NCBI GenBank assembly: GCA_965246845.1
Contig: CBDFFR010000005.1
Location: 248,001 to 312,000 of the forward strand
Source: JBBRMW01 sp965246845
Lineage (GTDB): Bacteria; Chloroflexota; Anaerolineae; Aggregatilineales; UBA2796
DNA: 64,000 nt
Direction: 5' to 3'
Shown: positions 51,052 to 59,113 of the stretch, piece by piece
Numbering within the stretch: the stretch's first letter is position 1
How the letters are laid out: each line of letters begins with the position of its first letter
Made by a program: the position numbers and the translations under genes
The notes under the pieces: generated by a model
What the model was told of the DNA's origin: nothing
Databases searched by the model: none
What the model saw: only the letters and a program-made list of their open reading frames with translations

Positions 51052-51210
51052 TTACCCTCCCCGCCGTTCGCGTTCTTTACGTGCTTCTTCGACCAGCAAT
51101 TGATAAACGCGCTCCGCTACTTTTTCAACAACGTCACGGTTTTCGTTTGATGATTTCTCTTTTGGTTCCGATGTGTTCTGCGGCTCCGTATTTGCATTCT
51201 GGTTTTGCAT
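51052..51210 (-). CDS. 52-residue eCIS-associated protein
   Basis: A small protein with a polar N-terminus (MQNQNANTEPQNTSEPKEK) and a C-terminal amphipathic helix VVEKVAERVYQLLVEEARKE followed by RERRGG. Short proteins with an ERVYQLL...RERR-like end accompany such systems (recollection). It starts 6 bp after the DUF6760-like stop and ends just ahead of the second tube gene, with GGAGG near its own end serving the next start. Its tail resembles the last residues of the giant protein in the same operon. Confidence 0.75.
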   Translation of the reverse strand: MQNQNANTEPQNTSEPKEKSSNENRDVVEKVAERVYQLLVEEARKERERRGG

Positions 51211-51216
51211 GAAGTT

Positions 51217-51372
51217 TTAGAACTCCTGCCGCTTCTCTTGAACCCGGTTGATGGTTTGGACCCACTCAGCGCGCTGGGTGTGGGTGAAGTTCAGGATCGC
51301 ATCGTGCGACCAGTGCAGATGCGCTGCGATATACGCTACCTCCTCGCGCAGGCGGTCGAGAGGGTAGGCTAC
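51217..51372 (-). CDS. DUF6760-like segment, probably made by -1 frameshift
   Basis: A 51-codon segment in the -1 frame relative to the upstream chaperone-like gene: VAYPLDRLREEVAYIAAHLH followed by WSHDAILNFTHTQRAEWVQTI, the pattern of DUF6760 proteins in contractile systems. The open frame between stops contains no ATG, GTG or TTG at all, so ordinary initiation is unlikely; only ATT, ATC or CTG codons are available. It begins at the stop codon of the previous gene, where a slip site and hairpin occur, so a fusion of about 174 residues is the favoured product. Confidence 0.75.
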   Translation of the reverse strand, partial: VAYPLDRLREEVAYIAAHLHWSHDAILNFTHTQRAEWVQTINRVQEKRQEF

Positions 51373-51381
51373 GATTCCCCC
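51336..51381 (-). promoter_or_regulatory. putative programmed -1 frameshift signal
   Basis: On the minus strand, CTG GGG GAA (five consecutive Gs at 51381-51377) lets a Gly-tRNA re-pair GGG to GGG in the -1 frame. Seven nt later begins a stem of 11 positions (51367-51357 with 51346-51336; 9 Watson-Crick pairs, one G-U, one C-A mismatch) with a 10-nt loop. The 0-frame stop TAG lies in the spacer. Confidence 0.65.
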
Positions 51382-51740
51382 AGGCGGACAACTTCGACCT
51401 CGAATTCAAAGCCGCAGTTCGGACACGTACACGGTTGTGTAAGCAGCCCCTCCTCGTTGATCCGACGGTAGAAATCCTGTAGAAAGGCGAGGTCCACCGA
51501 AAACAGGTTTTCCATCGTCGCGCTATTGATGGTACGCAGCGTACCCAGCCGCGTAATCACACGCGCGAGGATCAGGATCGTCAGGTAGGCTTCGTTGCTG
51601 CGCACGCGCGGGTCGCGCATGGGTGTGATTTCATCCATCGCGGTCGAGAGGCGCATCGTACCTTCACGATGCAGGACGCCTTTTTCATCGACAAAGCCGC
51701 GCGGGAGCGTGAAATCGAATTCGGTCTGGATAGGTTCCAT
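51369..51740 (-). CDS. eCIS tail-assembly-chaperone-like protein with zinc-ribbon end
   Basis: A 123-residue protein: FDFTLPRGFVDEKGVLHREG, MRLSTAMDEITPMRDPRVRSNEAY, LILARVITRLGTL, FSVDLAFLQDFYRRINEEG and a C-terminal CTCPNCGFEFEVEV motif that may bind zinc. The family is found between tube and DUF6760 genes in contractile systems and is often called phage tail assembly protein. In phages, this slot encodes the chaperone that coats the tape measure and is extended by frameshifting. Its last codons carry the slip site. Confidence 0.85.
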   Translation of the reverse strand: MEPIQTEFDFTLPRGFVDEKGVLHREGTMRLSTAMDEITPMRDPRVRSNEAYLTILILARVITRLGTLRTINSATMENLFSVDLAFLQDFYRRINEEGLLTQPCTCPNCGFEFEVEVVRLGES

Positions 51741-51810
51741 GAGTTTCCTGTTTTAGCTGTGAGAAGCTGCCCCCACCATGAAGGCAAGGGCAGCCTGACC
51801 GACGTACCGT

Positions 51811-52260
51811 TTAGAGGGTACGGCGGGTTCCTTCGTGCGCGATGGTCATTTCTTCGACGCCGATTTCGTTCGAGTCGCTCTTCACGCTCGGACCCGTGAC
51901 CTTCACCGGCCAGCCGCGGTCGAACGTCCACGTCGCGACAATCGCGCCTTCGTGGTTGAGCATGTGGATGATGCCGCCCTTGCGGTTGGCTTCAATTTGT
52001 CCGGCGATGATCGCCTCGCGCCAAAGCCACATATCCATCGAGGACGTGATTCCGCGCTTGAGGACGATGTTTTCCCACTTCAGACGGCCAGGAATCTTCA
52101 TGATGACTTCCTTGTGGCCGTCCTGCTGCATCACTTTGTTTTCGATGACTTCGTTTTCGGAGCCGATGCCGCTTACTTCCGAGAAGTAACCCGTGACGGT
52201 CCCCGAAACTTCGAGGCTGAAATGAAAACCAACTAGAGGGTCTTGCGATGGCATTGCCAA
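51811..52260 (-). CDS. eCIS tube protein, gp19-like, main subunit
   Basis: A 149-residue gp19/Afp1-like tube protein (GFHFSLEVSGTVTGYFSEVSG, MKIPGRLKWENIVLKRGITSSMDMWLWREA, WTFDRGWPVKVTGPSVKSDSNEIGVEEMTIAHEG). It directly follows the sheath gene and is therefore the probable hexameric inner-tube subunit. Confidence 0.93.
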   Translation of the reverse strand: MAMPSQDPLVGFHFSLEVSGTVTGYFSEVSGIGSENEVIENKVMQQDGHKEVIMKIPGRLKWENIVLKRGITSSMDMWLWREAIIAGQIEANRKGGIIHMLNHEGAIVATWTFDRGWPVKVTGPSVKSDSNEIGVEEMTIAHEGTRRTL

Positions 52261-52315
52261 TTCTCCTGAAACCTAGAACTTGAACGAGTTGAGACGTTGC
52301 GAAACAGAACGGGCA

Positions 52316-53881
52316 TTACGCCTGCGCGTCACCCGCGTACTGGCTGATACGGAAGACGATGAATTCTGCGGGCTTGACGGGCGCAATGCCGATTTCGCAG
52401 ATGAGCAGGCCGAGATCGCGGCTTTCCGCCGGGTTGAGTTCCGCGTCGCACTTGACGTAGAACGCATCCGCTTCGGTGAGGCCGAAGAGCGCGCCTTCAC
52501 GCCAGCGCATCCGCAGGAAGGCGGAAACATCGGCCTTGATACGCGACCACAGGAACGGATCGTTCGGCTCGAAGACGGCCCACTGTGTACCGCGCTCGAT
52601 GCTTGCTTCGACCATCGAGAACAGACGGCGGACGTTGATATAGCGCCAGCTCGGATCGCTGGAGAGGGTACGCGCGCCCCAAACGCGGATGCCGCGACCG
52701 GGGAACCCGCGAATGCAGTTTACGCCAATGGGGTTCAGGCCGTCCTGCTCGCCCTTCGTGACGGTGACGGCGAGGCCAAGCGCACCGCGCACGATTTCGT
52801 TGGCGGGAGCCTTGTGAACGCCACGCGATTCATCGCTGCGCGCATAGATGCCGGCCATGTGACCCGATGGTGGTACGTAGCGCGTCTTGCCGCCACCCGC
52901 CGCCATATCGACGATTTCAATCCAGGGATAGTACAGCGCGGCGCGGGTGCTGTCGTAGTTGACAGTGTTGCGCCATTCCTTGATTTCCTGCGGATTCAGG
53001 TTCGGGATCGGGTCGAGGATGGCGAAGCAGTAACGCAGACGCTCGCAATAATCGACGAGAGCCTGCTGCACGCCCTGCACGCCCTTCTGATCCAGTTCCT
53101 TCGCGTCGAAGGCGCTCATCAGGTCCGGGGCGATCACCATCGTCACGTCGTCGTAGGCTTCGAGACCTGCGAGGCCAGTGCGATCCGCCGGGCTGCCCTG
53201 ATATTCCGTCAGGCTGACGGGCTTGGTGCTGGTGCTGCCACCGGCGAGGTTGGTCGTACCGTTCGGGATGGCGAGTGCGCCGCCCTTCGGAGCCGTGCCA
53301 AGTTCGACATTGATCAGCTTCGACTTCTGCGAAACCGTCTCGACGCCGTTGTCGCCGCGCTTGTAGGTCAGGTTCGGGAAGGATTCAGTCGGTTTGCCGT
53401 TGACGGACACGTTGAGCGTGAACGTCTGGTCCTTGCCTTCTTCGGGGGCTGGACCGGGGACGGACTGGACGGTGATATTGTTGCCGACCGCACCCGCCGC
53501 CTTCGCGGTGATGCGCAGGGCATTGCCGTCGCCGAGCTGCGCGACCGCAGGCTTGGAATCCTTATCGCCTTCAACCGCAGCGCCGAGCGTCTTGACGCTG
53601 ACGATGTAGGCGCGACCGCCGCCGTTGTTGAAGTAGCCGTACACGGAGTCCGGGAGGTACGCACCCTGCGTAAACGCACCGAACTTGGCGATGTACTGCG
53701 ACCAGTTGGTCACGAGGGTCGGCTTGCCAATCAGGTTGCGCGTGCCATCGGGACGCACATCTTCGGCCTTTTCGGTGTAGCCGATGAACGCTGCGACCGC
53801 TGTACCGACTGCTTCAATCGGCTTCGATCCCCGGTCGACTTCTTCCATGTAGACACCGGGCGAGAGATAGGAAGGGGCCAT
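52316..53881 (-). CDS. eCIS contractile sheath protein (Afp2/3-like)
   Basis: A 521-residue sheath protein with the conserved start YLSPGVYMEEVDRGSKPIEAVGTAVAAFIG and C-terminal sheath core (RGFPGRGIRVWGARTLSSDPSWRYINVRRLF, IERGTQWAVFEPNDPFLWSRIKADVSAFLRMRWREGALFG). Polymerises around the tube and contracts to drive it through a membrane. Only one sheath paralog is present, whereas Afp has three. Strong AAGGAGA ribosome site before the ATG. Confidence 0.95.
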   Translation of the reverse strand: MAPSYLSPGVYMEEVDRGSKPIEAVGTAVAAFIGYTEKAEDVRPDGTRNLIGKPTLVTNWSQYIAKFGAFTQGAYLPDSVYGYFNNGGGRAYIVSVKTLGAAVEGDKDSKPAVAQLGDGNALRITAKAAGAVGNNITVQSVPGPAPEEGKDQTFTLNVSVNGKPTESFPNLTYKRGDNGVETVSQKSKLINVELGTAPKGGALAIPNGTTNLAGGSTSTKPVSLTEYQGSPADRTGLAGLEAYDDVTMVIAPDLMSAFDAKELDQKGVQGVQQALVDYCERLRYCFAILDPIPNLNPQEIKEWRNTVNYDSTRAALYYPWIEIVDMAAGGGKTRYVPPSGHMAGIYARSDESRGVHKAPANEIVRGALGLAVTVTKGEQDGLNPIGVNCIRGFPGRGIRVWGARTLSSDPSWRYINVRRLFSMVEASIERGTQWAVFEPNDPFLWSRIKADVSAFLRMRWREGALFGLTEADAFYVKCDAELNPAESRDLGLLICEIGIAPVKPAEFIVFRISQYAGDAQA

Positions 53882-53996
53882 TTCATTCTCCTTAAGTAAA
53901 CCGAACGACTCCGCTCAGGGGGGCGACCCCACCCGTGCGCTCACCGCGTAAACAGCAGCCCCGGTTGGGCGGGACCGCGACGGTAACATAGAGGGG

Positions 53997-54848
53997 CTAC
54001 TTCGCTTTCAGGTCGTACTGCTCCGATGGGACCTTGATGCTGGTTTTCTGCGCTTTCGTGCTGCCTTCCGGCGTTATCGTCAGCGCGTAATCCCCTGCCG
54101 CGAGGTTGACAAAGGCGTAGCGGCCTGTGGCGTCGGTCGTCACCGAAAAGGGGTGATCGACCATATTCACCGTTGCATTGGGCAGCGGTTTGTCATCCCG
54201 ATAGAGGATGCCGCCGACATGATAGACATGATCGATGAGCGTTGGCGATTGATTGCGCAACGTCCGCCGCATATCCGAACCATAGCGCCCGACATCGATC
54301 TGCGCGGTCAGCACCATTGGCGCGTCGAGGCTTTCCTTGAGATCGAGGGCGATGGTGATGACGAAGTTCAGCGCCGGACGAAGCTGGTTCTCCATGACGC
54401 CCCAGAGGTCCGGCAGGTTGCGGATTGCCTCGGAAGGCAGCGCCACCTTGACGGGCATATCGTAGAGCTGGTCGTGCAGCCCTTCCTCGGCATCCTTCGG
54501 GTGGATTACGCGGATCGGAGCCAGCACACTCAGCACGCGCGATAGCAACGCATGTTCGTCGCGGATGTTGCGCGTCCAGACGGTCAGAATATAGCTCAGG
54601 TCCACGCGCAGCGGGTCGAACACACGCTGCGTCTTGCCCGTCTGGAAGTCTTTCGCGACCTTGAAATCACGGCTGCGCAGTTCGACATTCTCGCGAATAT
54701 CGTAAAGGTAGCAGTTGATTGTCGGGCGCGTGAGGCTGCCTGCCCACTCGCCAGTGGGTTGGTCGAAGCTGATGTCGATAGCCGCTTCGTCCATTCGGCC
54801 ACGCGAAATCAGCAAATTCTTCAGCGTCTCGTCTACGTCCTGAATCAT
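53997..54848 (-). CDS. eCIS cap-like protein, DUF4255 with C-terminal carboxypeptidase-regulatory-like domain
   Basis: A 283-residue protein: N-terminal DUF4255/Pvc16 domain (MIQDVDETLKNLLISRGRMDEAAIDISFD, WAGSLTRPTINCYLYDIRENVELRSRD, VDLSYILTVWTRNIRDEHALLSRVL) and a C-terminal beta-sandwich (YRDDKPLPNATVNMVDHPFSVTTDATGRYAFVNLAAGDYAL). Afp16-type proteins end and terminate the tube. ATG 54848 is chosen; an in-frame start at 54920 would overlap the putative promoter. First gene of the structural operon. Confidence 0.88.
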   Translation of the reverse strand: MIQDVDETLKNLLISRGRMDEAAIDISFDQPTGEWAGSLTRPTINCYLYDIRENVELRSRDFKVAKDFQTGKTQRVFDPLRVDLSYILTVWTRNIRDEHALLSRVLSVLAPIRVIHPKDAEEGLHDQLYDMPVKVALPSEAIRNLPDLWGVMENQLRPALNFVITIALDLKESLDAPMVLTAQIDVGRYGSDMRRTLRNQSPTLIDHVYHVGGILYRDDKPLPNATVNMVDHPFSVTTDATGRYAFVNLAAGDYALTITPEGSTKAQKTSIKVPSEQYDLKAK

Positions 54849-54891
54849 TCGTGTCTCAAAAAATCCTAAACATTTCCCACGACCACGCTCT

Positions 54892-54920
54892 ACAATATAT
54901 CGGTTGTAAAAATAGCGCAA
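54892..54920 (-). promoter_or_regulatory. putative promoter of the eCIS structural operon
   Basis: Minus-strand TTGCGC (54920-54915) and TATTGT (54897-54892) with a 17-bp spacer, in an AT-rich 214-bp gap between the DUF4157 gene and the cap-like gene. Confidence 0.4.
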
Positions 54921-55025
54921 GTCGGGTCGCGCAAAAAATCGAGTTTTTCTTATAAATTCTTGTTAAATCTTTGATTATTGCCTGAGATGAATATGAATGC
55001 GCCTTTAAAAGTCGATCAACTGCTA

Positions 55026-55047
55026 CAGGGCAGCCAAAACTGCCCTG
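55026..55047 (-). terminator. hairpin after the DUF4157 gene
   Basis: Perfect 8-bp stem CAGGGCAG/CTGCCCTG with a 6-nt loop, 16 bp after the DUF4157 stop. No T-run follows, so termination strength is uncertain. It separates the ATPase/DUF4157 unit from the structural genes. Confidence 0.5.
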
Positions 55048-55062
55048 CTCAAAAGCAGCAGA

Positions 55063-55695
55063 CTACTCCTTCTCTTCTTCCATGTCATTTCCAGGCGCAC
55101 GCTGCACGCCGCTATCGACGTTGCTGGCGACGCTTTCAGCTTCCGATTCGTAGCTATCGTTCGCCGGACCGAGCGTAAGCGACCCACTTGGGCTGGAGCC
55201 GCCCTGCTGGACCACATGCGTCAATTCGTGGCTGAGGAGGTGGTCGCCCTCGCTCGAACCGGGGTTATACGCACCCTTCTGGAAGAAGATGTCGTTGCCG
55301 GTGGTGAACGCCTTTGCGTTGAGCGTGCGGTTGAGCGTGTCGGAGGTGCTATCCGTGTGGACTTTTACTCCGCTGAAATCCGCGCCCATCGTGCTACCCA
55401 TTTTTGCGGCGGTTCCCGCATCGAGCGCCTGACCACCGCTCCGCGCGCTGTTGATCTGCGAGGTCGTCTGGTCGTCGATTGGACCGCCTTCCGCGCCGTA
55501 GTTGCGCTGCGCGAGCGCCCGCATGACGGCGGCGTTCCCGGAAGTACGCTGCATGGCAATCACAGCCTGCTGCCGCCCGTTCAGATTCGAGGGTGCGGCG
55601 CTAATAGTGGTCGATTCCTGAGCGGCTTGTTGCTGCTCTTCGACCTGTACGGATTTGGACTCACTCTCCATCTGGCGGATACGTTCGCGACCCAT
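55063..55695 (-). CDS. eCIS-associated DUF4157 protein (zinc-peptidase-like)
   Basis: A 210-residue soluble protein with the DUF4157 domain (residues ~75-165): DFSGVKVHTDS, LNAKAFTTGNDIFFQKGAYNP, and the zinc motif HELTHVVQQ (156-164), plus a later ESEAES that may supply the third ligand. DUF4157 proteins are the commonest cargo-linked family in contractile injection systems and are thought to aid toxin loading or processing. The N-terminus is Gln-rich with AMQRTSGNAAVM; a VQR tripeptide (197-199) echoes the motif of the giant protein. Confidence 0.88.
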   Translation of the reverse strand: MGRERIRQMESESKSVQVEEQQQAAQESTTISAAPSNLNGRQQAVIAMQRTSGNAAVMRALAQRNYGAEGGPIDDQTTSQINSARSGGQALDAGTAAKMGSTMGADFSGVKVHTDSTSDTLNRTLNAKAFTTGNDIFFQKGAYNPGSSEGDHLLSHELTHVVQQGGSSPSGSLTLGPANDSYESEAESVASNVDSGVQRAPGNDMEEEKE

Positions 55696-55709
55696 TGCTG
55701 GCTTCCTTC

Positions 55710-57845
55710 CTATTCGACGAGCTTGCTCAATTTCTGATATTCGCGCTTGATTGCATGTTCGATGTGCCGAAGCGCAATCTGGGATTGGCCTTCGGTCGCC
55801 GCGATGAATGCCGACATCGTGACCACGTTACGGATATTACCGCCTGCGAGTTGTTTGTGCCGCCGCGCAAGGTCATCGAAATCGACATCGGCGGCGAGTG
55901 GCGCGTTCTTCGGGAACGTGACCTTCCAGATACGGGCGCGGTCGCTCTTCTCGGCGGTCGGGAAGGTAATCACGATGTCCAGGCGGCGGATGAATGCTTT
56001 GTCGAGGTCCTGCAGGCGGTTGGTGGCGAGGATCGCGACCCCGTTGTAGGTTTCCATGCGCTGCAACAGGTAGCCTGTCTCGATGTTCGCATAGCGGTCG
56101 TGCGAGTCTTTGACTTCCGAGCGCTTGCCGAAGAGCGAGTCGGCCTCATCGAAGAACAGAATCGCATTGCTTTGCGTCGCCTCGTCGAAGATCGCGCCGA
56201 GGTTCTTCTCCGTCTCGCCGATATATTTGCTGACGACCGAGGAAAGGTCGATGCGGTACAGATCGAGGCCGAGTTCGTGCGCGATGACATCTGCGCTCAT
56301 CGTCTTGCCCGTGCCGGAGTCGCCCGCGAAAAGCGCCGTGATCCCGCGTGTATTCTTCGAGCGTCCCCGGAAGCCCCACTCACCGTAGACCTGCTGCGCG
56401 TGCTGGACCTGATTGACAACCTCGTGAAGCTGCGTGAAATTGTCATCCGGCAGGATAATATCCGCCCATGTGAAGCGCGGGTCGATCTTCTGCGCGAGGT
56501 TCGATAATTTGCGGTTGGATTGCGAGCGCGCGGCGCTGAACAAATCGGCGGCGGTCGGTAGTGCTTCACCACGCCATGCCGCCAGATCGCGTGCCGTTTG
56601 CGCCGCATCGCGGATTTGGCTGGTCGTGAGCCGGAATTTATTCGCGACGTTCGTGATGCCCTCGTGCGGGATACCAAGATTGGTTTGCCACGCCTCCACA
56701 CGCGCTTCATACTCTGGCGCGGCAAGTTCGAGGCGCAAAATCAGGCGGTCTCGCTCAATGGCGTGCGGCTCCCAGACTTCCGAGCCGATCAGGAAGACGG
56801 TTTGCGGATGCGCAAGCACCATGCGCATCAACCAGGTCGGCGCGGTATGCGTGTCGTCGAGAATTTTGATCCAGCCTTCAAGCGCGAGAGGTGCATCGAT
56901 CAGCCGCGCCTCGCGGAAAGCCAGCCGCGCCATCACCTCGAAGCCTGCTTCGCCCGCCATCGTCTTGAGTTTGGGCAAATCGACGCTGACGAGCGGTTGG
57001 CCTGCGGCTCCCGCGACCGCCCGCGCCGCGCTGACGATGCTGCCGCTATCCGGCCCCCAGCAATAGAAGACAGGCCGTTCAGCGTAGGCCGTGAACATGC
57101 GCTGGCCGAGGTCCGCACTCAGGATATACGACTCCGGCATCTGGTCCAACTGCGGCAGCAGTTCGACCGACGACGAGATACGCGGATCGACGCCTGTTAG
57201 CCCGATCAAATACGTGATGATGTGCGGTTCGACCTTCAAAAAATGGCTGGAAAATGCCGGGTCGCGCTGGCTCTGGTCGGTCGTGGTCAGGAGCAGATTG
57301 CTATCGATCAGTGTTGAACCCGGCAACAGCCGACCCCAAACTTCGGCACGCGCGGCGGGCGTCTCCGCGAGCAGACTGAGCGCAAACTCAACAGATGCGC
57401 GGCGGCGGGTCACGTCGTCCTGCAAATAGCTGTAGAGGCGTTCGTAGCGGCGGTCGATTTCCGGTGCGATGGCGAGCAACAGCAAATCGACATCCAGCGC
57501 CGTCAGGTCGAACCGCTCCGCGAGCAGGCCAAGTGGCGTCCCCTGCGCACGTTCGCGGCGGTCGAGGTCCGCGCGGCTGGCCTCGTAGCCACTGCGCCAA
57601 CCTTCGATGTCGAAGGGCTGCGTGGGCAAATCCCACAGGCCGCTGCCCGGCGGGTTCGAGAGGTGGCGGTTGACCTCGCTGTCATCCACGAACAAGCCCT
57701 GATATTCGCCCTGCGTGAAGCCGACCGCCTGTGCGCGTGAAACGGCCATACGCAGCAGCTCATCGAAGAGGCGCATCCGCGTCAGTAGCGGCGTCATCGC
57801 GGCTTCGGTCCGGTCGGAAGGTCGAGTGTAATCCTGTATCGCCAT
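55710..57845 (-). CDS. eCIS AAA+ ATPase (Afp15-like)
   Basis: A 711-residue ATPase typical of contractile injection clusters. The C-terminal AAA+ module has Walker A GDSGTGKT (508-515), Walker B ILFFDEAD (562-569) and arginine-finger region FIRRLD (618-623). An upstream domain (about 250-400) has a degenerate nucleotide loop (GPDSGSI, no Lys) and looks like an inactive AAA module. Afp15 is needed for correct particle assembly. It is followed 14 bp later by the DUF4157 gene. Confidence 0.93.
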   Translation of the reverse strand: MAIQDYTRPSDRTEAAMTPLLTRMRLFDELLRMAVSRAQAVGFTQGEYQGLFVDDSEVNRHLSNPPGSGLWDLPTQPFDIEGWRSGYEASRADLDRRERAQGTPLGLLAERFDLTALDVDLLLLAIAPEIDRRYERLYSYLQDDVTRRRASVEFALSLLAETPAARAEVWGRLLPGSTLIDSNLLLTTTDQSQRDPAFSSHFLKVEPHIITYLIGLTGVDPRISSSVELLPQLDQMPESYILSADLGQRMFTAYAERPVFYCWGPDSGSIVSAARAVAGAAGQPLVSVDLPKLKTMAGEAGFEVMARLAFREARLIDAPLALEGWIKILDDTHTAPTWLMRMVLAHPQTVFLIGSEVWEPHAIERDRLILRLELAAPEYEARVEAWQTNLGIPHEGITNVANKFRLTTSQIRDAAQTARDLAAWRGEALPTAADLFSAARSQSNRKLSNLAQKIDPRFTWADIILPDDNFTQLHEVVNQVQHAQQVYGEWGFRGRSKNTRGITALFAGDSGTGKTMSADVIAHELGLDLYRIDLSSVVSKYIGETEKNLGAIFDEATQSNAILFFDEADSLFGKRSEVKDSHDRYANIETGYLLQRMETYNGVAILATNRLQDLDKAFIRRLDIVITFPTAEKSDRARIWKVTFPKNAPLAADVDFDDLARRHKQLAGGNIRNVVTMSAFIAATEGQSQIALRHIEHAIKREYQKLSKLVE

Positions 57846-57961
57846 GAATTTCGCCTGCTAACACCGCGCTCATTGTAATGCGAAAATCAAAACCGCGCAC
57901 GGCAATTTTGCATGAGATTGTTGCATGGGTATACGCCGATGAAGCAATTACCTCTCATTGG

Positions 57962-59044
57962 TTACAGGCTGATCTCGTGTCCCGCATCTGCGCTCTTGTA
58001 CATCGCTTCCAGCACGCGCACCGCCGCGATCCCTTCCGTGCCGGGGTTCGGGACGGGTTCACCCGCGATGAGCGCCTTAAGCGTCGCCGCGATCAGGCTT
58101 TCGTGATTGGCGACGTTCTTCACATTGCGCAAACCGGGGATGATCGTCACGGGTTCGCCTTCGATTTCGGTATACATGCGCAATGTATCGTCGTGCCGAT
58201 AATTCGGAACGACCATGTGAATGCTTGCTTTGCTGCCCTGAACTTCGATCCGAATCATATCAGCTTGTGGCTCGCGGTGTTCGGCCCAGGTCGCCTGCAA
58301 AATCGCACTAGCGCCGTTCCCGAAACGCAAGAAGCCAACAGCGCTGTCTTCCACGTCGAACGGCTCCGCTTTCGTACCAAGCCAACTCGCTTGACCCCAA
58401 ACTTTCTGGCCGAGCGGTCCGAAGGTTGAGCGCGTGGTGCTGCTCACTGTGCGGACCTGCGGAAAGCCCATGAACCACAGCGACAAATCGAGGACGTGAA
58501 CGCCCAGATCGATCAGCGGACCGCCGCCGGAAAGCGCCTTGCGCCCGAACCAGCCACTGCCTGGGATGCCCGTCTCGCGCCGCCATGTCGCATTCACGAG
58601 ATGAATCTCGCCGAGGCCGCCGCCTTCAATGACCTTGTGAATCCACTGTGCATCGGCGCGGTAGCGATAGTTGTAGCTGATCGCAAGCTGCTTGCCTGCT
58701 TTTTGCGCCGCTGCGTTCATTGCTTCGGCTTCGGCAACCGTCGTCGCCATCGGCTTCTCACAGATGACGTGTGCGCCTGCTTCGAGCGCCGCGACCGCGA
58801 ACTCGCGATGCAAGTAATTCGGTAGCGCGATGCTCACGATGTCCGGTTTCACGGTTTCCAGCATCGCGTGATAATCGGTATACTGCTGCGACGCCGGGAT
58901 GCCGAACTCGCCCGCAATCTCCGCGAGGCGCACCGCGTTCGCATCACACACCGCGACCAGTTCCGAGTCGCTGCTGTTGCGGTAGCCCTTCATGTGCGCG
59001 CGTCCGACGCCCGCGCCGATAACCGCAGCGCGTAAAATGGTCAT
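57962..59044 (-). CDS. Gfo/Idh/MocA-family oxidoreductase
   Basis: A 360-residue NAD(P)-dependent oxidoreductase: Rossmann start AAVIGAGVGRAHMKG, the EKPMATTVAEAEAM motif (around residue 95-108, holding the catalytic Lys), and HVLDLSLWFMG in the second domain. Acts on sugars, inositols or their derivatives; actual substrate unknown. It lies just upstream of the injection-system ATPase on the same strand but 116 bp away and is probably separate. Confidence 0.9.
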   Translation of the reverse strand: MTILRAAVIGAGVGRAHMKGYRNSSDSELVAVCDANAVRLAEIAGEFGIPASQQYTDYHAMLETVKPDIVSIALPNYLHREFAVAALEAGAHVICEKPMATTVAEAEAMNAAAQKAGKQLAISYNYRYRADAQWIHKVIEGGGLGEIHLVNATWRRETGIPGSGWFGRKALSGGGPLIDLGVHVLDLSLWFMGFPQVRTVSSTTRSTFGPLGQKVWGQASWLGTKAEPFDVEDSAVGFLRFGNGASAILQATWAEHREPQADMIRIEVQGSKASIHMVVPNYRHDDTLRMYTEIEGEPVTIIPGLRNVKNVANHESLIAATLKALIAGEPVPNPGTEGIAAVRVLEAMYKSADAGHEISL

Positions 59045-59058
59045 GATCTACTCCCAGG

Positions 59059-59085
59059 TTGTTTTGCATTAATCCCGGATATAAT
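59059..59085 (+). promoter_or_regulatory. putative promoter of lipoprotein-minCDE operon
   Basis: TTGTTT (59059-59064) and a perfect TATAAT (59080-59085), spacer 15 bp, 28 bp before the TTG start. Confidence 0.45.
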
Positions 59086-59113
59086 TCTAGCGTGCAATGG
59101 ACCGGATGAACCT

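Noticed and set aside
51369..51400. ATC, ATT or CTG as start codon for the DUF6760-like frame
   Set aside because: Not excluded, but these starts are rare, no ribosome site is positioned for them, and a slip site plus hairpin lies exactly at the junction.
52280..53899. A 539-codon open frame on the plus strand
   Set aside because: Antisense to the contractile sheath gene, with no recognisable motif.
40273..57845. Intact prophage
   Set aside because: No capsid, portal, terminase, integrase or lysis genes; ATPase, DUF4157 and DUF4255 genes mark an eCIS instead.
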